From Nostoc sp. UHCC 0870 (lineage in GTDB: Bacteria; Cyanobacteriota; Cyanobacteriia; Cyanobacteriales; Nostocaceae), in NCBI RefSeq assembly GCF_022063185.1, contig NZ_CP091913.1, forward strand, positions 4,999,141 to 5,063,140: a stretch of 64,000 bases of DNA. Reading direction: 5' to 3'. Shown piece after piece: positions 17,784 through 27,262 of the stretch. The first letter of the stretch is position 1. Each line of letters starts with the position of its first letter. The translations under genes and the position numbers were made by a program. The notes under the pieces were generated by a model that was not told the origin of the DNA, ran no database searches, and saw only the letters and a list, made by a program, of their open reading frames with translations.

Positions 17784-19283
17784 TCAATTTGCCACAAAAA
17801 TTTTTGAGGTAAAATTACCGTGCAGGCCATAGGGGATATGATGTTTTAGATGTAGTCGTGCAATCGCATCTTTTGCTAAATCACGAGCATCCAAAATCAC
17901 CACATCTGAGCGATGATGAGCAGCATCATAAACTAAAGCTAGCAACCAGCCATCATCTTCTGTTTGAGCATTGGGACGCGGGACAAAAATCGGCTCACCT
18001 ATAAAACCACGCGGCGCAGCACTCCAAAGTTGTCTTTCTCCAGACTCTAAATCAATTTTTAGTAATGCTTGCAGTGGTGCATTACCAGTTTCTGCATGAC
18101 CTGCACCTATATAAATATATCTGTAGGCGCGTCCTACATGGTCAGGATGTATGCTGGAAAATTCACAACAACGACTCTCAATTAAATTGCGTTCTACTGT
18201 CTCATCTTGAAGATTAAGATGAAAACGCCAGATTTGACCAGGAAAACCCGCATCAAAATCAACTTGACGAAAATCGCTGTCTGGTTCTACTTCTGGTAGT
18301 GAATCGTAGCAAATAGAGTCAATATAAATTTCATTCCCGACAGCAAAAGCATTAACGTGGTGAAACACAAAACCTGCTTGTGTTTCCAGAATTTTTATCC
18401 CTGTATTTTCCCCTTTTGGAAAGCGAGGGATAACTATAATTCGAGTCGGTTGATTTGGCTGGAATTTGATACATTCCCCAGCTGCACGTATACCCAAAGC
18501 GAAAGGTATGGGATTAAAAGCGACAGGGTTTTGAAAAAAGATACAGTAATCAGGAGTAATGACAAAATCGTGAATAAAACAAAATCCCGGAACACTATGA
18601 GCTTGTTTTCTGAGAACTTTACCTGTTGGGTCTAATTCAAAAATTGTAATTGTAGTAGATAGTCCCGGTTTAATAGAAAAATTAACTAAACAAGGTGCGC
18701 CATCATCTTGAATACAATTAGGGTCAATGCGAGGATGTGCGCTAAAAGCTTCGCCCTCTGACAAAACTCCATTAAAGTATTCTTTGCCTAAAGTTTCTAG
18801 GGTGTAAGCATCGAGAAGATGGGGTTCACAAGCTTCCCATAGTGCCAAAAGTTTATCACCCCAATAGATAACGTTGGTGTTAGCAATATTCTTGATTTTG
18901 AAATTAAAGATATTAGCTAACAAACCCCCTGGCTTTTGAGTACCAAATACACCACGATAGAGAATTTTTCCGGCTTTTTGTTCTGCTAGATAGCCTTCTG
19001 TACGCACAAATTTATTACAAAAATGGGCGCGACCATTGACAAAAGTGATGCGGCTAATCATCCCATCCCCATCAAAAGGATGATGAAGACGCTGACCGTT
19101 GATATCAAGTAATCCTGGCCCATTTCTAAACAATGTGCCTTGCAGTTCTTGAGGGATTTCTCCTTCTATATCATCAATCCAATAATCAAACTCTTGGGTA
19201 AGGGATTCGTATCCTCTCTGCCAATCTTCACGAGTATAGGATTTTTCTAAAATTGCTGTTTCTGGAATTTGAAAACTCTGCAT
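17784..19283 (-). CDS. Carotenoid cleavage oxygenase (RPE65/apocarotenoid oxygenase family)
   Basis: 499 residues, a full-length seven-bladed propeller type. The four iron-ligand histidines are expected in SAHPRID, CFIHDFV, FHHVNAF and the C-terminal IPYGLHGNF, all present. It also has the N-terminal FRNGPG and HPFDGDGM family motifs. Such enzymes split carotenoids or apocarotenoids with O2 to aldehydes; which bond is cut cannot be told. It lies in tandem after the transporter gene on the same strand, with a 160-bp heptad-repeat gap. Confidence 0.92.
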   Translation of the reverse strand: MQSFQIPETAILEKSYTREDWQRGYESLTQEFDYWIDDIEGEIPQELQGTLFRNGPGLLDINGQRLHHPFDGDGMISRITFVNGRAHFCNKFVRTEGYLAEQKAGKILYRGVFGTQKPGGLLANIFNFKIKNIANTNVIYWGDKLLALWEACEPHLLDAYTLETLGKEYFNGVLSEGEAFSAHPRIDPNCIQDDGAPCLVNFSIKPGLSTTITIFELDPTGKVLRKQAHSVPGFCFIHDFVITPDYCIFFQNPVAFNPIPFALGIRAAGECIKFQPNQPTRIIVIPRFPKGENTGIKILETQAGFVFHHVNAFAVGNEIYIDSICYDSLPEVEPDSDFRQVDFDAGFPGQIWRFHLNLQDETVERNLIESRCCEFSSIHPDHVGRAYRYIYIGAGHAETGNAPLQALLKIDLESGERQLWSAAPRGFIGEPIFVPRPNAQTEDDGWLLALVYDAAHHRSDVVILDARDLAKDAIARLHLKHHIPYGLHGNFTSKIFVAN

Positions 19284-19290
19284 ATTATTT

Positions 19291-19440
19291 GAGTGGTGAG
19301 TGCTGAGTGCTAAGTGCTGAGTGGTGAGTGCTGAGTTTTGAGTTTTGAGTTTTGAGTTTTGAGTGGTGAGTGCTGAGTGCTGAGTGGTGAGTGGTGATTT
19401 TTGAATATTTTTGCCTACTCAGCACTCGGAACTCAGCACT
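19291..19440. repeat. Convergent heptad repeat array (TGAGTGC / TGAGTTT)
   Basis: About 15 tandem heptads, GAGTGGT, GAGTGCT and GAGTTTT variants, from 19,291 to 19,397. Complementary heptads (ACTCAGC) follow at 19,415-19,440. The two parts can pair into a long stem. The array fills the gap between the transporter stop and the carotenoid oxygenase start. Confidence 0.85.
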
Positions 19441-19442
19441 TT

Positions 19443-20837
19443 TCATTCAACTGTTTCTGATTCAGGTTCTCGCAGCATTATTTCTGACATCAAGTTGGGT
19501 ATTAATTCTATTTCTGCTTGTGAATCATCAGCAGGTAGCCAGTTGAGAAAAGGCAATGGTAGTAAGGTGCTGAGATTAGTAATCAGTACCAAGAACCAAA
19601 GGGAATCAAAATTGCTTTCGGTGATTCCTAGCCAGTGCATAATAATAGCTCCAAACTCGTAGGAAACCATGCCGGCTAAATTTGATACTGACATCAACAA
19701 TGCAAATAGGCTGGCTTCTACTCCTGATGGGCAAAGTCTCGCAGCTAAGACTAACACAGGCATATAGGCAATTTGTCCCATAACTGTGAGAACCAAGCTA
19801 TCACCCAAGCTAAACCAGTGGTCATCTATGCCTAAAGCTCGGTTTGTGTGTGTCACCAGTAGCAGCATTGTCATTCCCAAGGCGGCGGAAATCACTGTAC
19901 TCCAACCAAAAATTACTCGGAAGGGAACACTTTTTAAGAAGCGTTGAAAAATCCAAACACCAATTAAAGCCGCGAAACTTGTCACCAAACGCACCCGTCC
20001 TAAAAATTCTGGTTCAAAGTGGAGTTCGTTGGTGCTGAAGAAGAAAAAGGCTGCATCGGCTGTTGGGGTAGCTTGCCAGATAAAGACAAATGCTGTCGGT
20101 AGCCAAATAGTTTTTTGGGTAATGGCTTGCCGTAGCTGTCCTATTTGATGCTTAATGCTGAGAGTGTTGGTTTTATCCTGAGCGTCTTTGCTAACAGGTG
20201 ATTCAGCAATCAACCAAGCTACACCTGAAACAATCAAAGGGAATGCAGCAGTAATCCAGAATACAGTACGGGTTGTAAAGTGTTCCAGGAGCAATCCACT
20301 AAAATATGCTGTGATTAAGCCGCCTAATGCGGAAGCACCCCAACATAATGATTGTAGTGAACCGGCATCGGCTTGAGATTCTACCCTGGCTCTTTCCACA
20401 ACTAACGAGTCAACGATCACATCACTAACGGCAACGGAGAGAGAACCGAGTGCGATCGCAAATGTAGCTGCCCATCTATCATGAACTATGGTCGCTAAAC
20501 TTACCCAGGATATAGCACCGAGTATCCCCGATAGCACCAAGTATGGCCGACGACGGTAGCCAAATATAGGTAAACCATCAGACATAAAACCAAATAGGGG
20601 CTTGATAATCCAAGGTAGGGCGACAATTCCCAATAGTGCCGATACCTGTACAGGACTCAGTGACAATTCATCTTTAAGGAAAAAACTGACGGCTAAACGC
20701 GCTAACCCCAAAATTCCTTGGACAAAGTAAACGGTAAGAATGGCGATTAACTCGGCACTAGGTTCATTACCGAAGAAGATTTTCTCTTTTATTGAGTCCT
20801 TGACCTTCTTGGATAAGCCAGGGGAGTGAATCAGCAT
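19443..20837 (-). CDS. Folate/biopterin-type (FBT/BT1) MFS transporter
   Basis: 464 residues with about 12 membrane segments. Family features are the N-terminal VYFVQGILGLARLAVSFFLKDELSLSP, the GFMSDGLPIFGYRRRPYL loop after helix 2, and SDVIVDSLVVERAR near helix 5. The family carries folates or pterins in cyanobacteria, plastids and protists; the cargo here is inferred only from the family. The stop codon abuts the heptad array. A polar N-terminus of about 25 residues precedes helix 1. Confidence 0.85.
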   Translation of the reverse strand: MLIHSPGLSKKVKDSIKEKIFFGNEPSAELIAILTVYFVQGILGLARLAVSFFLKDELSLSPVQVSALLGIVALPWIIKPLFGFMSDGLPIFGYRRRPYLVLSGILGAISWVSLATIVHDRWAATFAIALGSLSVAVSDVIVDSLVVERARVESQADAGSLQSLCWGASALGGLITAYFSGLLLEHFTTRTVFWITAAFPLIVSGVAWLIAESPVSKDAQDKTNTLSIKHQIGQLRQAITQKTIWLPTAFVFIWQATPTADAAFFFFSTNELHFEPEFLGRVRLVTSFAALIGVWIFQRFLKSVPFRVIFGWSTVISAALGMTMLLLVTHTNRALGIDDHWFSLGDSLVLTVMGQIAYMPVLVLAARLCPSGVEASLFALLMSVSNLAGMVSYEFGAIIMHWLGITESNFDSLWFLVLITNLSTLLPLPFLNWLPADDSQAEIELIPNLMSEIMLREPESETVE

Positions 20838-20998
20838 TTGGTGAATATTTTTTAAGTTTTATCGACTTTTATATCATATCGATTTCTCTGAATATGCGTT
20901 TTATTTGGCAATTATTCAAATTCTGAATTTTGCCTACCATCAACACGAATCTCCAAACCGAAACTTTGATTTTCAGCGATCGCATCAACGTGAGTTAA

Positions 20999-22162
20999 TT
21001 AAAGTGTAGATTCACCCAATACAACAGCAGCATTCTGTCCACCAAACCCAAAACTCAAACATAATGCTTGCTGAATGTCAGTTTTATATGCAGTCCTGAC
21101 TATGTTTAAATCAAATTCTGGTTGATTTAATCCTACAGTGGGTGGCAAGATATTATGCTTTATAGCTAACAATGTGAAAGCTACCCCCAATGCTCCCGAC
21201 GCGCCTAGGGTATGACCCGTAGCCCCTTTAGTTGAACTAATTGCTACTTGATGGGAAAATATCTTTTCTATGACCATACTTTCTATACGGTCATTTAGCT
21301 GGGTAGCTGTTCCGTGAGCATGAATGTAATCTATATCATGGGGTTGTAGGTGACTGCGTTTTAAAGCTTGTTTGATAGCTGCGATCGCTCCCCTACCTTC
21401 TAAGTCTGGCTGATTGGGATGATATGCGTCTGTCGTTAAGCCAAAACCCAAAACTTGACCATAAATCTTTGCTTGACGCTGCTGGGCTAATTCTTTTGAT
21501 TCCAAGACAAATATAGCCGCCCCTTCACCCAATACTAAACCTTCACGGTGTAAATCAAAGGGGTAAGCACCAGTTTTAGCTAAAGCACCCATCTGTTGAA
21601 ACCCTGATATAGTCAAGGGTGTAATTGGTGCTTCTACAGCCCCTGCGATCGCTCTTTGATATTGTCCTGTTTGAATCAAAAATGCTGCCTGAGATATTGC
21701 CCAAATTCCCGTAGCACAAGCAGCCATCGGTGCTAAAACCGTTCCAGTTGCACCAATTTGTCTTGCAGCTGCGATCGCGTTCATATGGGGTAAAATCTCT
21801 AACCAATCCTCTAATTTTTCTCCTGTATAGAGGGATTGGTTAGGACATTTTGCATACATATTCCTTGCTAAATTTTCCCAGGATGCCTGATGGCTACGAC
21901 TTGAACCAATCACTACAGCACATTCAGGTAAATGTGTCAATAAACCAGCATCTTTTATTGCCGCATCTACAACCTGCTGGGTCAATATTCTCAATTTGGC
22001 GGGTGTTTGACTAATCAAGCCTAGAGGTAGTGGCGCAAGTTCTGGAAAAAGCTGATATAGGCTAATTCCAGACTTCCCAACAATTAATTGTTGCCAACTC
22101 TCCTCTAGGCTCGTACCCAAAGCGGAAACTAAACCAATACCAGTAACAACAACTTCAACCAT
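20999..22162 (-). CDS. Stand-alone beta-ketoacyl-ACP synthase (FabF-like)
   Basis: 387 residues, a complete thiolase-fold condensing enzyme. The catalytic Cys is in MAACATGIWA, and the His residues are in HAHGTATQLNDR and KGATGHTLGASG, so the triad is intact. It extends acyl-ACP with malonyl-ACP in fatty acid or polyketide synthesis. No ACP or reductase lies next to it, so it may serve a specialised lipid. ATG 22,162 (MVEVVVTGIGLVSALG) is chosen over a TTG nine codons earlier; neither has a convincing Shine-Dalgarno. Confidence 0.85.
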   Translation of the reverse strand: MVEVVVTGIGLVSALGTSLEESWQQLIVGKSGISLYQLFPELAPLPLGLISQTPAKLRILTQQVVDAAIKDAGLLTHLPECAVVIGSSRSHQASWENLARNMYAKCPNQSLYTGEKLEDWLEILPHMNAIAAARQIGATGTVLAPMAACATGIWAISQAAFLIQTGQYQRAIAGAVEAPITPLTISGFQQMGALAKTGAYPFDLHREGLVLGEGAAIFVLESKELAQQRQAKIYGQVLGFGLTTDAYHPNQPDLEGRGAIAAIKQALKRSHLQPHDIDYIHAHGTATQLNDRIESMVIEKIFSHQVAISSTKGATGHTLGASGALGVAFTLLAIKHNILPPTVGLNQPEFDLNIVRTAYKTDIQQALCLSFGFGGQNAAVVLGESTL

Positions 22163-22224
22163 TTTGGAGCAGAGAATCAGAGGAGACAAGGTAGCATTTA
22201 GTTTTCATCCTCATTACCCCTTAT

Positions 22225-22260
22225 CCCCAATCCCCAATCCCCAGTCCCCAGTCCCCAGTA
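22225..22260. repeat. CCCCAAT/CCCCAGT repeats
   Basis: A run of about five C-rich heptads between the cyclophilin stop and the ketosynthase start. The run ends 1 bp before the cyclophilin stop codon. Confidence 0.7.
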
Positions 22261-22261
22261 C

Positions 22262-23044
22262 CTATTTTAAATTCTCACTGCCTTGAGTGACTTTAGCAGA
22301 ATCAATGCGATCGCCTTGTTGAATTTTGTTAACTACATCAAAACCGTCGGTAACATAACCGAATACGGCATAGTTACCATCTAAAAAGCCTAAATCTGCT
22401 AAAGCAAAATAAAACTGAGAGGAAGCAGAATCTGGTGGCTGCGATCGCGCCATTGCTACCGCACCTTGTTTATGCTGTAACTCTGGTGCTTTCGTTACAC
22501 GGGCCATTTCCAATGTCTTGCTATAAATTGGGCTAGACTCCCCTTTTGGCTTAATTTCTAAGGGGATACGACGCTCACTATTAGTTTTTGCATCAATGTA
22601 GCCGCCTGTTCCCAGTCTATCTACTGGAACTTTTGGATCTTTACTTTGAGGATCGCCACCTTGGACTACAAAAGGTTGAGGTTGGCGTACAACCCGATGA
22701 AAAACAGTGCCATCATATACACCCTTCTGCACCAAATCAACAAAGTTGCCAGATGTGATAGGGGCATTTGTACCGTCTACTTCGATGGTAATTGGTGAGC
22801 CATTAACTGTCATCACCACCGTAGCTTTACCTTCAAGACGTGGTAAATCTTTCATTCCCGGAATACTCTCACTTATGTTATCTGATACAGATGTTGCTTC
22901 AGTAGTAGTTGTCGTGGTGGTTGTCTCGGTCGCTGTTGATGTTGGCGAAGAATTAGAATTAGCCTGCTGTGTAGAACAGCCGCTCAACATCAAAGCACCG
23001 ACGATCAAAAATGCAACCAAGAATTGTGAAACTTTTAACCGCAT
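22262..23044 (-). CDS. Cyclophilin-type peptidyl-prolyl isomerase, lipoprotein
   Basis: 260 residues. The signal peptide ends in the lipobox LSGC (Cys ~23), followed by a Ser/Thr linker with eight consecutive Thr residues, then a cyclophilin domain with GTVFHRVV, VVQGGDPQ and SQFYFALAD. It is likely anchored at a membrane and assists folding of exported or thylakoid-lumen proteins by proline isomerisation. The conserved active-site Arg (FHRV) is present. Lipid attachment is inferred from the lipobox. Confidence 0.9.
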   Translation of the reverse strand: MRLKVSQFLVAFLIVGALMLSGCSTQQANSNSSPTSTATETTTTTTTTEATSVSDNISESIPGMKDLPRLEGKATVVMTVNGSPITIEVDGTNAPITSGNFVDLVQKGVYDGTVFHRVVRQPQPFVVQGGDPQSKDPKVPVDRLGTGGYIDAKTNSERRIPLEIKPKGESSPIYSKTLEMARVTKAPELQHKQGAVAMARSQPPDSASSQFYFALADLGFLDGNYAVFGYVTDGFDVVNKIQQGDRIDSAKVTQGSENLK

Positions 23045-23172
23045 TGCTAATTACTGACTCAACCAGTGTATCTTAGCTTCTTTTGGCGAATAGGGAATGG
23101 AAAATGGGGACTGGGGATTAGGACTATTGAGTTCACTGAGGTACTAATTCCCCGTCCCCGATCTGTATTTAC

Positions 23173-23742
23173 TTACAATCCTTCCAACGGTACTTCTAAA
23201 AAGCGGGCTAACTCTGCGCCTTGGGTTTCTAACTCTGCTAATGACATAGGTTGTCCTACCCGTGTTAGGGGGATATCTCGGCGACCTTTAAGACGGAGAT
23301 ACAAAGCACGGCGAGGATTAAGACCTTCTTTAATATCTATTTGTACAGATTGTACGTCTTGAATGCGGGAATCAATTTCAATCCGGCGATTTTTGCCAGG
23401 AAATCCCCAACGAAAGATTTTGAGTGTGCCAGTTTCTCTATTGAAATCATTGTAGCCGCCCCCTAAGTCCCAGAGGATAGACAGCCATAGGTAAGATGCT
23501 AAAAGTAAGCCAGCCGAACCATATAACCCCATTACCAATCCTTGGGGGAAAAATACCAATTGAGTTGGATCGGTAACTATGAGAAGATTTACGTTTAAAT
23601 AACTCGATATCCCTGCCAAGAAAAAGCCTGTAGCTCCCATTGTCACAATAGTTGCCCACCAGTAGTTGCTAAACCTACGAGAACCGAGAACTTTTTGATG
23701 CAGAAGGCGATCGCCTTTGTTAACTGTTGTTGATCCAGTCAT
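23173..23742 (-). CDS. ycf4: Photosystem I assembly protein Ycf4
   Basis: 189 residues. The N-terminal half has two membrane segments (WATIVTMGATGFFLAGISSYL and the region near LYGSAGLLLASYLWLSILWD). A soluble domain with FRWGFPGKNRRIEI and the GRRDIPLTR stretch follows, as in plastid and cyanobacterial Ycf4. Ycf4 is a thylakoid scaffold for assembling photosystem I subunits. It is transcribed away from psbD, about 560 bp apart. Confidence 0.95.
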   Translation of the reverse strand: MTGSTTVNKGDRLLHQKVLGSRRFSNYWWATIVTMGATGFFLAGISSYLNVNLLIVTDPTQLVFFPQGLVMGLYGSAGLLLASYLWLSILWDLGGGYNDFNRETGTLKIFRWGFPGKNRRIEIDSRIQDVQSVQIDIKEGLNPRRALYLRLKGRRDIPLTRVGQPMSLAELETQGAELARFLEVPLEGL

Positions 23743-23857
23743 TGAACTACCTTGGCCTGTAAGTGCTTGCCTTTAATTAAAAGTCTGCCATTTTACCAGG
23801 ATTTCTTGCAAGTTAAATATTAAGCATTGAGCATCGAATTTTCTCCCTCCGCTTCCC

Positions 23858-23940
23858 CCATCCCCCATCCCCCATCCCCTATCCCCTGTCACCTGTCCCC
23901 TGTCACCTGTCCCCTGTCCCCTGTCCCCTGTCCCCTGTAA
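23858..23940. repeat. CCCCTGT/CACCTGT repeat run
   Basis: About ten tandem heptads of CCCCTGT or TCACCTG type between ycf4 and psbD. The same CACCTGTC unit returns at 48,940-48,970. No gene is seen. Confidence 0.75.
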
Positions 23941-24298
23941 TAAGATTTCTGAGAAAAGTTGTGTCAAATTGTAAAAATTCTGATATTCATAGTATTTAGT
24001 AGGTTCATGTTAAATACTTGATTTCCCTAGGTGGGTTTAGCGAAAACCCCAACAATGTGATAAGTTAAGAAGCATTAAGTTACCACAAGCTAGGTAACTA
24101 GCTCATGGTACGTGTAACGACATAACCCTGAGAAATGTCAGCTTGAAGAAGTGGTCAAATCTCAGAAACTCAGCAATTATAAGCTGCTGAGGTTGTCAAA
24201 AAAAACGTTATTTCCTCGCGGCAGTCGCTTAAAGGATAAAATTCCCAGAAAGTTCTGCTTAGAAACGTTGCAATTTTAGTAAAAGAGGATTTAGTTAG
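23941..24298 (+). promoter_or_regulatory. psbD upstream and leader region
   Basis: The 358 bp before psbD hold no ORF. Visible are a small hairpin CTCAGC...GCTGCTGAG around 24,170-24,192 and AAAGAGGA about 10 nt before the start codon as ribosome site. The length suggests a long leader, common for psbD, but the transcription start cannot be read. Confidence 0.4.
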
Positions 24299-25354
24299 AT
24301 GACCATCGCAGTAGGACGCGCCCCCAGTAGAGGGTGGTTTGACGTACTAGACGACTGGTTAAAGCGCGATCGCTTCGTGTTCGTAGGTTGGTCAGGAATA
24401 TTATTATTTCCCTGCGCCTTCCTAGCACTAGGCGGTTGGCTAACCGGCACAACCTTCGTCACCTCCTGGTACACCCACGGACTAGCCTCATCTTACCTAG
24501 AAGGGGCAAACTTCCTGACAGTAGCAGTATCTAGCCCCGCCGACAGCATGGGACACTCCCTATTGTTGTTGTGGGGACCAGAAGCACAAGGCGACTTCAC
24601 TCGTTGGTGTCAACTAGGTGGATTTTGGCCTTTCGTAGCATTACACGGAGCATTTGGCTTAATCGGCTTCATGCTGCGTCAATTTGAGATTGCGCGTCTA
24701 GTAGGCATCCGTCCTTACAACGCCCTAGCATTCTCAGGCCCCATCGCGGTATTCGTCAGCGTCTTCTTGATGTACCCCTTGGGACAATCATCCTGGTTCT
24801 TCGCACCCAGTTTTGGTGTAGCAGCAATTTTCCGCTTCTTACTATTCCTCCAAGGTTTCCATAACTGGACACTCAACCCCTTCCACATGATGGGAGTAGC
24901 AGGGATATTAGGTGGAGCATTATTGTGTGCCATCCACGGTGCAACCGTAGAAAACACCTTATTTGAAGACGGCGAAGGCTCAAACACCTTCCCCGCATTC
25001 AACCCCACCCAAGCGGAAGAAACCTATTCAATGGTGACAGCAAACCGTTTCTGGTCACAGATTTTCGGGATTGCTTTCTCCAACAAACGCTGGTTGCACT
25101 TCTTCATGTTGTTTGTGCCAGTAACTGGTCTGTGGATGAGTTCAGTCGGGATTGTGGGTTTAGCCCTCAACCTGCGGGCTTATGACTTCGTATCGCAAGA
25201 ATTACGCGCTGCGGAAGACCCAGAATTTGAAACCTTCTATACCAAGAACATTTTGTTGAATGAGGGTATCCGCGCTTGGATGGCCCCTCAAGATCAGCCT
25301 CACGAAAAATTTGTATTCCCCGAAGAGGTACTACCACGTGGTAACGCTCTCTAA
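24299..25354 (+). CDS. psbD: Photosystem II D2 protein
   Basis: 351 residues, the normal D2 length. It starts MTIAVGRAPSRGWFDVLDDW and contains the typical helices with HGAFGLIGFMLRQFEIARL and the metal-site region LNPFHMMGVAGILGGALLCAIHGATVEN. D2 pairs with D1 in the photosystem II reaction centre in the thylakoid and binds the quinone QA. The last 17 bp overlap psbC, the conserved arrangement. GC and codon use look like a highly expressed gene. Confidence 0.98.
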   Translation: MTIAVGRAPSRGWFDVLDDWLKRDRFVFVGWSGILLFPCAFLALGGWLTGTTFVTSWYTHGLASSYLEGANFLTVAVSSPADSMGHSLLLLWGPEAQGDFTRWCQLGGFWPFVALHGAFGLIGFMLRQFEIARLVGIRPYNALAFSGPIAVFVSVFLMYPLGQSSWFFAPSFGVAAIFRFLLFLQGFHNWTLNPFHMMGVAGILGGALLCAIHGATVENTLFEDGEGSNTFPAFNPTQAEETYSMVTANRFWSQIFGIAFSNKRWLHFFMLFVPVTGLWMSSVGIVGLALNLRAYDFVSQELRAAEDPEFETFYTKNILLNEGIRAWMAPQDQPHEKFVFPEEVLPRGNAL

Positions 25355-26726
25355 TAGAACTGGCGTAATGGGCGGTGGACGTGACCAAGAATCCAGTGGA
25401 TTTGCTTGGTGGTCTGGAAATGCTCGCTTAATCAACTTATCTGGTAAACTGCTGGGCGCACACGTTGCTCACGCTGGCTTGATTGTATTCTGGGCTGGAG
25501 CGATGACTGTGTTTGAAGTCGCTCACTTCGTTCCAGAAAAACCAATGTACGAGCAGGGCTTAATCCTGCTACCCCACATTGCTACCCTCGGTTGGGGTGT
25601 GGGTGCTGGTGGTGAAGTTATCGACACCTTCCCCTACTTTGTAGTTGGTGTACTCCACCTGATTTCCTCAGCCGTATTGGGCTTTGGTGGTATTTATCAT
25701 GCTGTTCGCGGCCCAGAAACCTTAGAAGAGTATTCCTCTTTCTTTGGTTATGACTGGAAAGACAAGAACAAGATGACCAATATCATCGGCTTCCACCTGA
25801 TCATCTTGGGCTGTGGTGCGTTACTCCTAGTGCTGAAGGCTATGTTCTTCGGCGGTGTATATGACACTTGGGCTCCTGGTGGTGGTGATGTCCGTGTGAT
25901 TACCAATCCCACCCTCAACCCTGCCGTCATTTTCGGTTATTTAATCGAATCTCCCTTTGGTGGCGCAGGCTGGATTGTCGGCGTAGATAACATGGAAGAT
26001 GTTATCGGCGGTCACATCTGGATTGCCCTAATTTGTATCTCTGGTGGTATTTGGCACATCTTCACCAAGCCTTTCGGTTGGGCGCGTCGTGCGTTCATCT
26101 GGTCTGGTGAAGCTTACCTATCCTACAGCTTGGGCGCATTGTCCTTAATGGGCTTTATCGCTTGTTGTATGGTTTGGTACAACAACACCGTTTACCCTAG
26201 CGAATTCTACGGTCCTACTGGTCCTGAAGCTTCTCAAGCTCAAGCTTTAACCTTCTTGATTCGTGACCAACGCTTAGGTGCTAACGTCGGTTCTGCTCAA
26301 GGCCCTACAGGTCTAGGTAAATACCTGATGCGCTCTCCTACCGGTGAAATCATCTTTGGTGGTGAAACCATGCGCTTCTGGGATTTCCGTGGCCCTTGGT
26401 TAGAGCCTCTACGTGGTCCTAACGGTCTTGACTTAGAAAAAATCAAGAATGATATTCAGCCTTGGCAAGCTCGCCGCGCTGCTGAATACATGACCCACGC
26501 TCCTCTAGGTTCGTTGAACTCCGTAGGTGGTGTGGCTACCGAAATTAACTCCTTCAACTACGTATCTCCTCGTGCGTGGTTGTCTACTTCTCACTTCGTC
26601 TTAGGTTTCTTCTTCCTCATCGGTCACTTGTGGCACGCTGGTCGCGCCCGCGCTGCTGCTGGTGGTTTTGAAAGAGGTATTGACCGTGAGAATGAACCAG
26701 CAATGACAATGACTGAACTTGACTAG
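25338..26726 (+). CDS. psbC: Photosystem II CP43 protein
   Basis: 462 residues from GTG 25,338, reading MVTLSNRTGVMGGGRDQESS. It overlaps the end of psbD by 17 bp and has AGAGG about 9 nt upstream inside psbD. Six membrane helices carry the chlorophyll-binding His pairs (e.g. LLGAHVAHAGL). The large lumen loop has GPTGPEASQAQA and the manganese-cluster-side motif GGETMRFWDFRGPW. A longer in-frame extension from 25,260 inside psbD is rejected. CP43 is the inner antenna of photosystem II and supplies ligands near the Mn cluster. Confidence 0.98.
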   Translation: MVTLSNRTGVMGGGRDQESSGFAWWSGNARLINLSGKLLGAHVAHAGLIVFWAGAMTVFEVAHFVPEKPMYEQGLILLPHIATLGWGVGAGGEVIDTFPYFVVGVLHLISSAVLGFGGIYHAVRGPETLEEYSSFFGYDWKDKNKMTNIIGFHLIILGCGALLLVLKAMFFGGVYDTWAPGGGDVRVITNPTLNPAVIFGYLIESPFGGAGWIVGVDNMEDVIGGHIWIALICISGGIWHIFTKPFGWARRAFIWSGEAYLSYSLGALSLMGFIACCMVWYNNTVYPSEFYGPTGPEASQAQALTFLIRDQRLGANVGSAQGPTGLGKYLMRSPTGEIIFGGETMRFWDFRGPWLEPLRGPNGLDLEKIKNDIQPWQARRAAEYMTHAPLGSLNSVGGVATEINSFNYVSPRAWLSTSHFVLGFFFLIGHLWHAGRARAAAGGFERGIDRENEPAMTMTELD

Positions 26727-26766
26727 GTTCTAAAGTTTTATTTCATCACTGACAATCGAACGCTTT

Positions 26767-26800
26767 TAAGGCTCTTGTGTAACAGCAAGAGCCTTTTTTT
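26767..26800 (+). terminator. Intrinsic terminator of psbDC
   Basis: AAGGCTCTTG, a loop of about 7 nt, then CAAGAGCC followed by TTTTTTT. This strong stem and U-tract sit 40 bp after the psbC stop. Confidence 0.9.
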
Positions 26801-26844
26801 GGTAATATTGGTTTAATTGTGAAGATGTCTAGGAAACTTATAGA

Positions 26845-26926
26845 TATAGCGTTTCCTAATCATATAAGGTATATCATAGCCCCCTCCTTGCGTGCGGGGA
26901 GGGGGTTGGGGGTGGGGTTCTTGTAC
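26845..26926. mobile_element. MITE-like family B, copy 3
   Basis: TATAGCGTTTCCTAATCATA start, then the GGTATATCATAG core, C/G hairpin and GGGTTCTTGTAC end. It sits between the psbC terminator and the small PCP-reductase-like gene and gives a false MRYIIAPS extension to that gene. Confidence 0.72.
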
Positions 26927-26974
26927 AGAAGCTTTGATGGAAGTAACCAAGGCAAATCAGGGGGTATAAGCGAC

Positions 26975-27160
26975 ATGAAGGAATCTAATTTTACTGATGC
27001 TTTGCGCTGGACATCGGAAGCTAAAGATAAGTTACAGAATATACCTTTTTTTGTTCGCGCTCAGGCGAAAGCCAGAATTGAAAATTTAGCACGTCAAGCA
27101 GAAATAGATGTAGTGACAGCAGATTTAGTTGAGCAAGCTAGAGCAGAGTTTGGACAGTGA
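26975..27160 (+). CDS. Small PCP_red-domain protein (protochlorophyllide reductase B C-terminal-like)
   Basis: 61 residues. The pattern W..EA...L..IPFFVRAQAKARIENLARQAEIDVVTADLVEQAR resembles the short domain at the C-terminus of light-independent protochlorophyllide reductase ChlB, which also occurs as stand-alone small proteins in phototrophs. The stand-alone role is unknown to me. ATG 26,975 has GGGGG upstream about 10 nt. Its place after psbDC and a transposon-like repeat suggests it has its own promoter. The longer frame through the repeat is not credible. Confidence 0.65.
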   Translation: MKESNFTDALRWTSEAKDKLQNIPFFVRAQAKARIENLARQAEIDVVTADLVEQARAEFGQ

Positions 27161-27262
27161 AATTGCTGGAATCCATTTCTTATTAAATACTTTAGTCCTT
27201 ATTCGTTTGCCAAGTGTCTCGCAGAAAGGACTAAATTCCCTTACTACAAACCCTTAATTATA

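Noticed and set aside
25260..25337. Upstream in-frame extension of psbC inside psbD
   Set aside because: CP43 begins at GTG 25,338 (MVTLSNRT) in the conserved 17-bp overlap; the extension is psbD sequence in another frame.
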